DNA from: Actinospineispora acaciae DSM 45401
Lineage (GTDB): Bacteria > Actinomycetota > Actinomycetes > Mycobacteriales > Pseudonocardiaceae
DNA: 64,000 bases
Reading direction: 5' to 3'
NCBI RefSeq assembly: GCF_000620785.1
Contig: NZ_JIAI01000005.1
Coordinates: 248,001 to 312,000, forward strand
The position numbers were made by a program, and so were the translations under genes. Shown here piece after piece: positions 22,777-31,009 of the stretch (positions are counted from its first letter, which is position 1; each line of letters opens with the position of its first letter). The notes below the pieces were generated by a model. The model worked only from the letters and a program-made list of their open reading frames with translations. It did not search any database and was not told the DNA's origin.

Positions 22777-24087
22777 TCAGCGGCAGCCGACGCCTACCCA
22801 GGAGAAGCCGGCGCGGCGCAGGACGTCGGGGTCGAGCAGGTTGCGGGTGTCGACGACCGTGCGGTTGGCGGCGACCTTGGCGAGGGCTGGCCAGTCCAGG
22901 GCGCGGAACTCGGGCCATTCGGTGAGGACGACGATGGCGTCGGCGTCCTTGGCGATGGCGGTGACCTCGTCGGCGACGGTGATGCCGTCGGTCATGCCGG
23001 GGACCTCGCCCGAACAGCCGGGGTCGTAGGCGGACAGCTCGGCGCCCTCGGCGCGCAGGGCGGCGGCGACGGTCAGCGCGGGCGAGTCGCGCAGGTCGTC
23101 GGTGCCGGCCTTGAACGTCAGGCCGAGCAGCCCGATGCGCTTGTTGGCCAGCGAGCCACCGACGGCCGCGCGGACCTTGTCCACCATCCGCCCGCTCTGC
23201 CGCTCGTTGGTCTCCAGCGAGGCGGTGAGCAGCGCGAAGTCGAACCCGGCCGCCTCCGAGATCTGCATCAGCGCGTGGGTGTCCTTCGGCAGGCAGGAGC
23301 CGCCCCAGCCCGGGCCTGGCTTGAGGAAGGCCTGGCCGATCCGCCGGTCGTAGCCCATGCCCTCGGTGACCTCGTGGACGTCCGCGCCGAGGCGCTCGCA
23401 CAGCTCGGCCATGGCGTTGACGTAGGACAGCTTCATGGCCAGGAAGCAGTTCGCGGCGTACTTGACCATCTCGGAGCTGGCCGCGTCGGTGAGCAGCGTC
23501 GGCGCGCCGAGCCGGGAGTACAGCGCGGCCACCCGCTCGGCGGCGTCCTGCTGGTCGCAGCCGACCACGATCCGGTCCGGGTTGAGGAAGTCGTGCACGG
23601 CGGAGCCCTCGCGCAGGAACTCCGGGTTGCTCACCACCGCGACGTCGCGGCGGCCCAGCAGCTGCTTGGTGCGCGCGGCGGTGCCCACCGGCACGGTGGA
23701 CTTGTTCACCACCACGCAGCCGCGCGGGAGCAGGTCGCGGACCTCGTGCGCGACGGCCTCCACCGCGGCGAGGTCGGCGGCGCCGCCCTCGCCCATCGGG
23801 GTCGGCACGCAGAGGAACACGACCTCGATCGGGTCGTCGGAGTCGCCCTGCGGGGCAATCGCGTTGCGCGCCCCGACCACGAACTTCAGCCGGCCGGCGG
23901 CCATGCCCTCGGTGACCAGTTCGGCCAGCCCGGGCTCCAGGATCGGCACCTCCCCCCGGCGCAACTTGGCGATCTTCTGCTCGTCCACGTCGGCGCAGAC
24001 CACGTCGTGACCGAGGGAAGCCAAACACGCACCGGTGGTGAGACCCACATAACCGGTGCCGATAACGGCGATCCGACGAACGAACAT
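22777..24087 (-). CDS. UDP-glucose 6-dehydrogenase
   Basis: Oxidises UDP-glucose twice to UDP-glucuronate with NAD+. 436 residues: N-terminal Rossmann motif IAVIGTGYVGLTTGACLASL, then VFLCVPTPMGEGG, ATP-independent central helix NCFLAMKLSYVNAMAELCE, and the catalytic cysteine in GPGWGGSCLPKDTHAL (~residue 258). The C-terminal UDP-binding part holds LGLTFKAGTDDLRDSP. Start ATG is preceded by AAGGAG. It lies 92 nt downstream of the beta-helix lipoprotein gene on the same strand and is best read as the precursor-supply gene of the synthase operon 24180-28999. Confidence 0.94.
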   Translation of the reverse strand: MFVRRIAVIGTGYVGLTTGACLASLGHDVVCADVDEQKIAKLRRGEVPILEPGLAELVTEGMAAGRLKFVVGARNAIAPQGDSDDPIEVVFLCVPTPMGEGGAADLAAVEAVAHEVRDLLPRGCVVVNKSTVPVGTAARTKQLLGRRDVAVVSNPEFLREGSAVHDFLNPDRIVVGCDQQDAAERVAALYSRLGAPTLLTDAASSEMVKYAANCFLAMKLSYVNAMAELCERLGADVHEVTEGMGYDRRIGQAFLKPGPGWGGSCLPKDTHALMQISEAAGFDFALLTASLETNERQSGRMVDKVRAAVGGSLANKRIGLLGLTFKAGTDDLRDSPALTVAAALRAEGAELSAYDPGCSGEVPGMTDGITVADEVTAIAKDADAIVVLTEWPEFRALDWPALAKVAANRTVVDTRNLLDPDVLRRAGFSWVGVGCR

Positions 24088-24179
24088 CGTTCTCCTTAGG
24101 GGGGATGGGGGGCGCTCACTGGGAGCCGCTGGCCGCGCGAGGTGGAGCTGTGGGGAGCGCCGGCCGGGGAGTCGCGGCG

Positions 24180-25226
24180 TCAGCTGCAGTCGATGTTGGT
24201 GAGACCCTTGCCGGCGCCTTCGGCCTTGTTGCCGCAGGTCACGCGGTTGCTTTCCTTGTTCTTCGTGACGTTGATCCCGTAGCCGGGGCCGTCCACGACC
24301 GCTGTGTTGTTGTCGAAGGTGTTGTTGATGCCCCAGCCGTCCAGGATCTGGTGCACCGAGAAGCCGTCCTTCGAGGAGCCGTGGCCGGTGTTGCCGATGA
24401 TCTGCCAGCCGTTGCCCTTGACATTCACCCAGGACTCGGCTTCCTCGCTGGGGCCGGTGAACTTGTTGTTGCGCAGCACCCCGCCGGTGGTGCCTTCCTT
24501 GATGTCCACCGACTCCGAGGTGGTCGCCGAGACGGTGTTGCCCTCGATGATGTTGCGATCGCTGCGGTCGGGCTCGCCGCCGGTGTACTTCTTCCAGTTG
24601 CTCTCGGCGCTGCCGACGTAGATGCCCTCGCCGAACTTGGCCTGCTTCTGGCCGGTGTTGCGGACGGTGTTGCCGCGCACGATGTTGTCGCTGGAGTTCT
24701 TGCGCAGGTGCAGGCCCTCGTCCTGGATGTTCTCGACGACCAGGCTGTCGATCAGGTTGTGCTGGCCGTTGTCGACCATCACGCCCTTCTGGCCGCCGCG
24801 CACGGTGAAGCCGACGAGCTGCCAGTACGAGGCGTTCTCCAGGTACATGGCGTAGTTCTTGTTGCCGCCCTCGATCACCGCGTTGTGGTCACCGCAGAGG
24901 GTGATCGGCTGCGCCTGGCTGCCCGAGGTCCTGGCGGCGAAGTCGCCCTTGTACGTGCCGGACGCCATCTGGATGACCGCCCCCGGCTTGGGGTTGGCCA
25001 GCGCGGAGCTCAGCTCTTCGGAGTTGCGTACCTGGACGGTGCCGGGCTTGGGGCAGCCGGGGCCCAGCGGGGTCCCCTCCGCCGGGGGCGCCGCCTGGGG
25101 GCCGCCACCCTGGCCGGAGGGCTCCCCACCGCCGCAGCCGCTCAGCGCGAGCAGCGCGGCGAGCACGCCGACGACCGGCGCCGCCAACGCGGTCCGCCGG
25201 AACCTGGGGTTAGTCCGCGTGGTCAT
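24180..25226 (-). CDS. Secreted lipoprotein with right-handed parallel beta-helix
   Basis: 348 residues. Signal peptide of lipoprotein type: basic MTTRTNPRFRR, hydrophobic VVGVLAALLALSG, lipobox LSGC with Cys at ~31. After a Gly/Pro linker the rest consists of repeated short strands with asparagine ladders (NIVRGNTVRNTG, NIIEGNTVSATT, GVLRNNKFTG, INNTFDNNTAV), the look of PbH1 repeats in pectate-lyase and alginate-epimerase folds. GTYKGDF and SGSQAQPITLCGD resemble the N-cap of polysaccharide-active beta-helix proteins. Probably binds, cleaves or epimerises the glycan made by the synthase at 27752. ATGA overlap with the upstream beta-helix gene. Catalytic residues not identified. Confidence 0.8.
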   Translation of the reverse strand: MTTRTNPRFRRTALAAPVVGVLAALLALSGCGGGEPSGQGGGPQAAPPAEGTPLGPGCPKPGTVQVRNSEELSSALANPKPGAVIQMASGTYKGDFAARTSGSQAQPITLCGDHNAVIEGGNKNYAMYLENASYWQLVGFTVRGGQKGVMVDNGQHNLIDSLVVENIQDEGLHLRKNSSDNIVRGNTVRNTGQKQAKFGEGIYVGSAESNWKKYTGGEPDRSDRNIIEGNTVSATTSESVDIKEGTTGGVLRNNKFTGPSEEAESWVNVKGNGWQIIGNTGHGSSKDGFSVHQILDGWGINNTFDNNTAVVDGPGYGINVTKNKESNRVTCGNKAEGAGKGLTNIDCS

Positions 25227-27736
25227 TTGGGTGACACCACCGTCGTTCGGGCTCCGCCCTGCGGCGGGCGCTTGTTGTTCGGACCCTGTTGATTCTGCCC
25301 GCCCGGACGTTGACCTGGCCCGGGCTGCTGGCCGGAACCGGGCTGCCCGGAGCCCGGCTGCTGCTGGCCCGGGCCGCCCGGCTTGCCGCGCCCGCTCGGG
25401 TTGGCCGGACCGCCCTGTTGGCCGTTGGGCTGGCGCGGGCCGGGGCCGCCCTGCTTCCCGGGCGGCTCCGGGTTGCCGGGCCGTTGCGGCTTGCCGGAGC
25501 GCTGCGGGGCCTGGCCGCCGGGGGCCGCGCCGGGCTTGGCCGGCGTGCCGGGTTTGGCGGGGCCGGCGGGCTTGCCGGGGCCGGCGGGTTTCCCGGGAGT
25601 GCCGGACTTGCCGGGAGCGCCGGGCGTGGACGACGGCCTGGACTGCCGGGGCGCAGCGCCGCCGCGTTGGGCCGGGCGGGACGGCTCGCCGGGCTGCCGG
25701 GGGCCCTGCCCCGACCAGGAGACGGGCTTGACCGGCGGCCCCGGCTTCTTGCCGGCCGGCGGTTCGGACCCGGACCGCCCGGCGGCGCCGTTGCGCGAGG
25801 CCGGCGGCACGGTCGGCTTCCCACCGGGGCGCGAACGCTGGGGCTGGCGCACCGGCATCGCGTCCCTACCGGGCCGGCCGTCGCGCGACGGCGCCGTCCC
25901 CGGAGTGGCGCGGCGGGCCGGGCCGCTCGACCCGCTCGTCGGGGGCCTGGCCGCCGAGCGCGCCGGCCGGACCCCGCCGCCGGGCGTGCGGGGCGTCGCG
26001 GACGCCGAGGCCGGCGCCGAGGACGCCCCTCCGGCGGCCGCCACGGCCGCGACCGGCCGGTACGGGTGCTGGCCGACCCCGGGGCGGCCGCGCTTGATGT
26101 AGAGCCGACCGGCCAGCGGGAGCACCAGGATGAGGAACCACAGCAGCACCAGCGGGTGGTTGCGGATGAAGCTGGCCAGGTACTTGGCGTTGTCCTTGTC
26201 GACCACCCAGCCGGCCTTGTCGTTGCCGGCGTCCTCCACCAGCGAGCCGCCGCCGATGCGGGTCATGTCGATATCGCTCGGGCCCCGGCCGACCCAGCGG
26301 TTGTCCACCACCGACGACCCGTTGCAGTTGCCGATGATGGACACCGCGTGCATGGTCATGCCGCTGATCTCGTTGCCGGAGATCTTGGTTATCGCGTTCT
26401 CCACCTGCACGGCGGTCAGCGCGTCGGAGATGATGTTCTTGTCGACCAGGGCGTCCTTGGAGCCTTCCCTGATCGCCACCGCGAACCCGCCGGGCGAGCT
26501 GATCCGGTTCTCCCGCAGCGAGGTGCCCTGGGTGACGCCGCGCACGATCACGCCGTCCTTGTTCGCCGACACGATGTTGCGGATCAGCTCGGCCTTGTCC
26601 GCGCCGTTGATCAGGATGCCGTGCTCGGCGTTGCCCTGCACCTTGCTGCTGTCCACCGTGAAGCCGGCCGCGTGCGCGGTGGTGCCGCCGCCCGCGTTCG
26701 GGCCCTGGGCCGGCGGGGTGCCGTCCAGGAAGACGCCGTTGCGGGAGTTTCCGCTGGTGACGACCTCGCGGATCGAGATGCTGTGCGCACCCCTGGCCAC
26801 CGCGATCCCGTTGCGGCCGTTCTGCGAGCTGCTCACCTTCCACAGCTCGGTGCCCGTCGAGTCCCGGTTCACCGCGATGCCGTCCATCACGGACTGCTTG
26901 ACGTCCCCGCCGTTGATCAGCAGGCCCTTGGTGCGGTCGGAGAAGAACCCGTAGTGGTTGCCGGTGACGTTGACCCCCCTGGCGGAGCCGGTGGCCGCCT
27001 CGGCGGCGCTGCCGGTCCAGGCGATCCCGCCGGTCCGGCCGCTCCAGAACCCCAGGTTGGTGGCGTTCACCGCGCGCAGGTCCATCCGACCGCCGACCGT
27101 GCGGATGAACGCCCGGCCGTCCGAGGGCTCGGCGTCCGCGGCGCTCTTGGTCGGGTCCCAGCTCGTGATCGACAGCGGCGAGCCCTCGTTGCCCTGCAGC
27201 ACCATCGAGCCCTTGAAGGCGATCAGGGTGGCGAAGCCCTGCGGCCCGCTGGTCATCCGCAGCGTGCTGCCCGGAGCGGACAGCTGCAGCTGGGCACCGG
27301 CGCCGACCAGCACGCTCTTCTGCATCAGCAGGGTGCCGTCCGACTGCTTGGTGACCGCGCCGGTGCTGGTCAGCGTGGACAGGTCGTAGGGCGACGGACG
27401 CGCGGGCAGCACCACCGTGGGGAAGCCGCCGGGGACCGTCACGTCGTGCGGGGAGGTGCCCGGCTCGATCTGCCCCACCGTGGCGTACAGTCGCTCGTCC
27501 AGCGCGGACACCAGTTGGGCCTGTCGGGGGTCGAACGGCTGCTGGGCGTCGTTGGGGGTGTCGGAGCCCTTGGTGGGCTCGGCCTCCTCCAGGCTCACCG
27601 ACGGCCCCTGGACATCGGGGTCCGAGGGCGCGCTGACCCCGTACATCAGGGTGGCGATGCCCAGGCTGAGGCTGGTCAGGATGCCGAGGGCGGCCAGTGC
27701 GTAGCTCAGGCCGTGCGACTCGCGCTGGGTCACCAT
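25223..27736 (-). CDS. Membrane-anchored beta-helix protein with long basic Pro/Gly-rich tail
   Basis: 837 residues. N-terminal membrane helix (about 11-32, LSYALAALGILTSLSLGIAT), then an extracytoplasmic region with many PbH1-type repeats (NHYGFFSDRTKGLLINGGD, NGRNGIAVARGAHSISIRE, AEHGILINGADKAELIRN and others, ~150-500), a second helix at ~526-546 (LVLLWFLILVLPLAGRLY), and a 290-residue tail rich in Pro, Gly, Arg, Lys and Gln that should lie in the cytosol. This is a two-span protein bracketing a beta-helix, located 15 nt after the GT2 synthase; it may be a co-polymerase, export guide or modifying enzyme. Not assignable to a named family. The tail is low-complexity and likely disordered. 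Confidence 0.75.
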   Translation of the reverse strand: MVTQRESHGLSYALAALGILTSLSLGIATLMYGVSAPSDPDVQGPSVSLEEAEPTKGSDTPNDAQQPFDPRQAQLVSALDERLYATVGQIEPGTSPHDVTVPGGFPTVVLPARPSPYDLSTLTSTGAVTKQSDGTLLMQKSVLVGAGAQLQLSAPGSTLRMTSGPQGFATLIAFKGSMVLQGNEGSPLSITSWDPTKSAADAEPSDGRAFIRTVGGRMDLRAVNATNLGFWSGRTGGIAWTGSAAEAATGSARGVNVTGNHYGFFSDRTKGLLINGGDVKQSVMDGIAVNRDSTGTELWKVSSSQNGRNGIAVARGAHSISIREVVTSGNSRNGVFLDGTPPAQGPNAGGGTTAHAAGFTVDSSKVQGNAEHGILINGADKAELIRNIVSANKDGVIVRGVTQGTSLRENRISSPGGFAVAIREGSKDALVDKNIISDALTAVQVENAITKISGNEISGMTMHAVSIIGNCNGSSVVDNRWVGRGPSDIDMTRIGGGSLVEDAGNDKAGWVVDKDNAKYLASFIRNHPLVLLWFLILVLPLAGRLYIKRGRPGVGQHPYRPVAAVAAAGGASSAPASASATPRTPGGGVRPARSAARPPTSGSSGPARRATPGTAPSRDGRPGRDAMPVRQPQRSRPGGKPTVPPASRNGAAGRSGSEPPAGKKPGPPVKPVSWSGQGPRQPGEPSRPAQRGGAAPRQSRPSSTPGAPGKSGTPGKPAGPGKPAGPAKPGTPAKPGAAPGGQAPQRSGKPQRPGNPEPPGKQGGPGPRQPNGQQGGPANPSGRGKPGGPGQQQPGSGQPGSGQQPGPGQRPGGQNQQGPNNKRPPQGGARTTVVSPK

Positions 27737-27751
27737 CGGCCTCCCGGTTGC

Positions 27752-28999
27752 CTAAGCCGCTGCGCCACCGCTAGCTCCCGATTTCAGGCTGGCATTGTCT
27801 TGACCTTCTCCGCCGATGATGTCCTTGCGCCTGGTCATCCATCCCTGCTTGTTCATGGTGAAGAAGGCGATCGTCTTGATCGGCAGCGCCACGAACGCGA
27901 TCACCAGCGTGACCAGCGGCAGCAGCAGCAGGTCCGCCGGGCGCGAGCGCAGGTGCGAGATGCTGCGGATGGCGCGGCCGAGGAACATCCAGCTCAGGCC
28001 GAGCGTCAGCGCCACGTAGCGCTGCGGGCTGAACCACGAGCTGGCCACGTAGTAGACGGCCGCGAACATGGTCACCGGGGTGAACAGGATCTGGAAGACG
28101 GTGAGCTGGGAGATGAAGGGCACTCGCCAGAGCCAGCCCTTGTAGATGCAGGTCAGGTAGCAGCGGTAGGAGTTGCGGCTCCACCGGATCCGCTGCTTGA
28201 CGAACGACTTGAAGTTGGTCGGGAACATCGACAGCGCCCGCGCGGTGTCCTGGTGCACGGTCTTGTAGCCCTGGGCCAGCACCAGCCAGGTCAGCCTGCC
28301 GTCGTCGCCTGCGATGCACTTCTTGTTGAAGAAGTACTCGTACTCCAGGTTCTCCAGTACCGGGATCACCGCCGCGCGGCGGTACGCGGCGGTCCGGCCG
28401 GACAGGCAGACCACGCCGCCCTTGCGGCTGGTGGCCGGCACGTAGTCCATGTACCGCAGGTCGATGATCCAGTCCGCCACCCGGCGCCACACGCTGGAGT
28501 ACGGCAGGTAGACGTTCTGCCGGGTCCCCACCCCGCCGACCGTGGGGTCCACGAAGGGCATCTGCACGGCGGCGAGCAGCCCGGGCTGCCAGCGGGTGTC
28601 GGAGTCGGTGAGCACCAGGATGTTGTGCTTCGCCTGCTTGATGCCCACGCCCAGCGCGGAGCGCTTGCCCTCGTGCGCGAACATGATCACGTTGAGCCGG
28701 GGGTTGTTCAGCGCGAGCAGCCGGCGCTGGGCCTCGGTGTCCTCCAGGTCGAGGACGATGATGATCTCGGTAGGGTTCTGTGCCAGCCAGGTCTGCAGGC
28801 ACTCGAGCAGGATGTCGGGGTCCTCACGAAAAGAGGGCACCACCAGCGAGGTGGTGGTGCGGTAGTCGTTGATGATCGGCCGGTAGAACAGCGACATCAA
28901 CTTCCGGAACACCCAGATGCCCCAGGAGAGGGCTCCGATGATCCCGACCGGGATGAACATGTCCCAACGGTCCGAGATCGTGTCGATGATGGCGTTCAT
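27752..28999 (-). CDS. Processive membrane GT2 polysaccharide synthase (hyaluronan/Alg8/cellulose-synthase-like)
   Basis: 415 residues. One helix at the N-terminus, then the GT-A domain with SLVVPSFREDP, VLDLEDTEAQ, LTDSDTRWQPG (DxD ~residue 133), the acceptor/catalytic region CIAGDDGRLTWLVLAQGYKT and the processivity motif KQRIRW (Q-x-x-R-W), followed by four to five helices. These are the marks of synthases that polymerise and extrude a beta-glycan through their own channel. Start taken at ATG 28999 rather than the far end of the open frame (29071), because family similarity begins there. First gene of the set synthase, beta-helix protein, beta-helix lipoprotein, UDP-glucose dehydrogenase. 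Product sugar unknown; Ugd suggests uronic acid. Confidence 0.87.
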   Translation of the reverse strand: MNAIIDTISDRWDMFIPVGIIGALSWGIWVFRKLMSLFYRPIINDYRTTTSLVVPSFREDPDILLECLQTWLAQNPTEIIIVLDLEDTEAQRRLLALNNPRLNVIMFAHEGKRSALGVGIKQAKHNILVLTDSDTRWQPGLLAAVQMPFVDPTVGGVGTRQNVYLPYSSVWRRVADWIIDLRYMDYVPATSRKGGVVCLSGRTAAYRRAAVIPVLENLEYEYFFNKKCIAGDDGRLTWLVLAQGYKTVHQDTARALSMFPTNFKSFVKQRIRWSRNSYRCYLTCIYKGWLWRVPFISQLTVFQILFTPVTMFAAVYYVASSWFSPQRYVALTLGLSWMFLGRAIRSISHLRSRPADLLLLPLVTLVIAFVALPIKTIAFFTMNKQGWMTRRKDIIGGEGQDNASLKSGASGGAAA

Positions 29000-29269
29000 C
29001 GCACGCCCCGAGGGTGGCCGGTCGGCCGCGCTGTGCCGGCTGTGACACGAGGCTCGTTCACTGCTGCCCAATCGTGGTCGGCTGCGGTTGTCAGGCTTCA
29101 GTCCGTGGTCAGTCCGCCGTCACTGGCTGGCCTGGGTTCGTGTGACGAAAGCGGCCCTGCCGGGCTGCTCGAAAGTAGCACCCTGTTTGGCCGATGCAAC
29201 CGTCCACCCTGACGGTCCAAATACGTCGCTACGGGTCATCGGCACCTCACCCGTGTGGTGGATTCTCGG

Positions 29270-30238
29270 TCATGGGCTGCGCCGGCCGTGTTTACCAGAC
29301 GTAAGGTCCGGCGCGCGGAAGAATCGCTCACGACGACCCAATCGAACCAGCCGGATCCACTCGAAAAACCCGCCAGGATCCCGCTTGTCGATCAGGAAGT
29401 ACCAGCCGAAGCGGACCAGCTCCAGCGCCCCGATCAGACGCATCCCACGCTGGCCGAACAGATAGCCGCGATTGCGATATGTGTAATAACGCTTGACGGG
29501 GTCTTCCGGATCCTGCGCGTGCAGCCGGCCGCCGAGCATCGGCTTGAACTCGCCGGAGCCGTTGGGGTGTACGTACGCCGCGGTGAGGCAGGTGCCGAAC
29601 TTCAGGCCGGAGCGCACCACCCGACGGTGCATCTCCACCTCGTCGCCTCGCACGAACAGGCGAAGGTCCGGCACGCCCACCACGTCCAGCGTCTCGGCGC
29701 GAAAGAGTGCACCGTTGAAGAACGAGGCGATGCCGGGCAGCAGCTCCGCCGCGCCGTTCGTACCGCCGCCCAGGGCGTCCCTGCCCCGGTGCCAGCGCAG
29801 CCCCCGCCGCAGCGGGAACGCCAGCGTGTCCGGGTCGGCCTGGTCGGCCACCACGGGGGAGACCGCCGCGAGGCCACGGCGGCGGGCGACGTCGATCAAG
29901 GTGGCCAGCACCGTCTCGTCGGCGGCCCTGCCGTCGTCGTCGGCCAGCCAGACCCAGTCCGCGCCCAGCGCCAGCGCGTGCAGCATGCCCAGCGCGAAGC
30001 CGCCGGCGCCGCCCAGGTTGTGCCAGGACGGCAGGTACGTGGTGGGCAGCCCGTGCTCGGCGGTCACGGACTCGACGACCTCGCGCGCGGGCTGGTCGGG
30101 GCCGTTGTCCACCACCACCAGGTGGGCCAGCGGGTGGGTCTGCCCGGCCAGCGCGGCCAGCGACTCGGCCAGCAGCTCGCGGCGGTGCCGGGTGACCACC
30201 ACGGCGACCACCGAGTCCTTGGGGAGTGGCGCGCTCAC
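29270..30238 (-). CDS. glfT1: Galactofuranosyltransferase GlfT1 (galactan initiation)
   Basis: Adds the first one or two galactofuranose residues to the decaprenyl-diphosphate-GlcNAc-rhamnose acceptor. 322 residues (Rv3782 is 304). GT2 fold: VVAVVVTRHRRELLAESLAA, VVVDNGPDQ, NLGGAGGFALGMLHAL, the metal site WLADDDGRA (~residue 100), and FVRGDEVEMHRRVVRSG as the acceptor/base region. The GTG start overlaps the stop of wzt (GTGA), the same wzt-glfT1 order as in M. tuberculosis. The 270 bp that follow, up to the synthase gene, hold no ORF I would keep and probably the synthase promoter. Confidence 0.93.
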   Translation of the reverse strand: MSAPLPKDSVVAVVVTRHRRELLAESLAALAGQTHPLAHLVVVDNGPDQPAREVVESVTAEHGLPTTYLPSWHNLGGAGGFALGMLHALALGADWVWLADDDGRAADETVLATLIDVARRRGLAAVSPVVADQADPDTLAFPLRRGLRWHRGRDALGGGTNGAAELLPGIASFFNGALFRAETLDVVGVPDLRLFVRGDEVEMHRRVVRSGLKFGTCLTAAYVHPNGSGEFKPMLGGRLHAQDPEDPVKRYYTYRNRGYLFGQRGMRLIGALELVRFGWYFLIDKRDPGGFFEWIRLVRLGRRERFFRAPDLTSGKHGRRSP

Positions 30239-31002
30239 AGGCGCTCGCCGAGCTCGGCGACGACGTCACGGCCCTTGTAGTGGTTGAGCACGTCGCGCAG
30301 CGGCCCCTGGTCGCGGACCTCGCCGTGGTCCATCCAGATCGCGGTGTCGCACAGCTCGACCAGGAACTCGTCGGAGTGGCTGGCGAACACCAGCATCCCG
30401 GACCGCTTGACCAGCGCGTTGAGCCGGTCGCGGGCCTTGGCCAGGAACTCCGCGTCCACCGCGCCGAGGCCCTCGTCGAGCAGCAGGATCTCCGGGTCGA
30501 TGCTGGTCACCACGCCGAGCGCGAGCCGCACCCGCATGCCGGTGGAGTAGGTGCGCAGCGGCATCGACAGGTAGTCGCCCAGCTCGGAGAACTCGGCGAT
30601 GTCGTCCACCCGGGCCTGCATCTGCTTGCGGGTCATGCCCAGGAACAGCCCGCGCACCATGATGTTCTCGTAGCCGGAGATCTCCGGGTCCATCCCGACG
30701 CCGAGGTCGAAGACCGGCGCCACCTTGCCCTGGATCCGCGCGTGCCCCCTGGTCGGCTCGTAGATCCCGGACATCAGCCGCAGCAGCGTGGACTTGCCGG
30801 CGCCGTTGTGCCCGACCAGCCCGACCCTGGCGCCCTGGCGCAGGCTCAGGTTGATCCCGCGCAGCGCCTCGATGACCGGCACCTTGCTCTCGGTGCCGAT
30901 CCGCCCGCCCGCCTTGCCGAGCACCGCCTTCTTCAGCGACCTGGTCTTCGCGTCGAAGATCGGGAAGTCGACGAACGCGTCCTGGATATCTATGGAGACC
31001 AC
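30235..31002 (-). CDS. wzt: Galactan exporter ATP-binding subunit (Wzt, Rv3781-like)
   Basis: 255-residue ABC ATPase. Walker A VGHNGAGKSTLLRLM, signature segment YSTGMRVRLALGV, Walker B PEILLLDEGLGAVD, and a switch His in FASHSDEFL. It lacks the C-terminal carbohydrate-binding domain of O-antigen Wzt proteins, which fits the mycobacterial-type galactan exporter. With Wzm it should move decaprenyl-linked galactan across the membrane. It lies 7 nt downstream of wzm and overlaps glfT1. Confidence 0.93.
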   Translation of the reverse strand: MVSIDIQDAFVDFPIFDAKTRSLKKAVLGKAGGRIGTESKVPVIEALRGINLSLRQGARVGLVGHNGAGKSTLLRLMSGIYEPTRGHARIQGKVAPVFDLGVGMDPEISGYENIMVRGLFLGMTRKQMQARVDDIAEFSELGDYLSMPLRTYSTGMRVRLALGVVTSIDPEILLLDEGLGAVDAEFLAKARDRLNALVKRSGMLVFASHSDEFLVELCDTAIWMDHGEVRDQGPLRDVLNHYKGRDVVAELGERL

Positions 31003-31009
31003 TTCTGCT

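Noticed and set aside
25260..26090. Gly/Pro-rich stretch considered as a PE/PPE- or collagen-like gene on either strand
   Set aside because: It is in frame with the minus-strand beta-helix membrane protein and follows its second membrane helix, so it is that protein's tail.
25289..29212. 1307-codon plus-strand frame opposite the synthase operon
   Set aside because: Translation is Ala/Gly/Arg/His-rich with no motif, while the minus-strand genes have clear synthase and beta-helix signatures.
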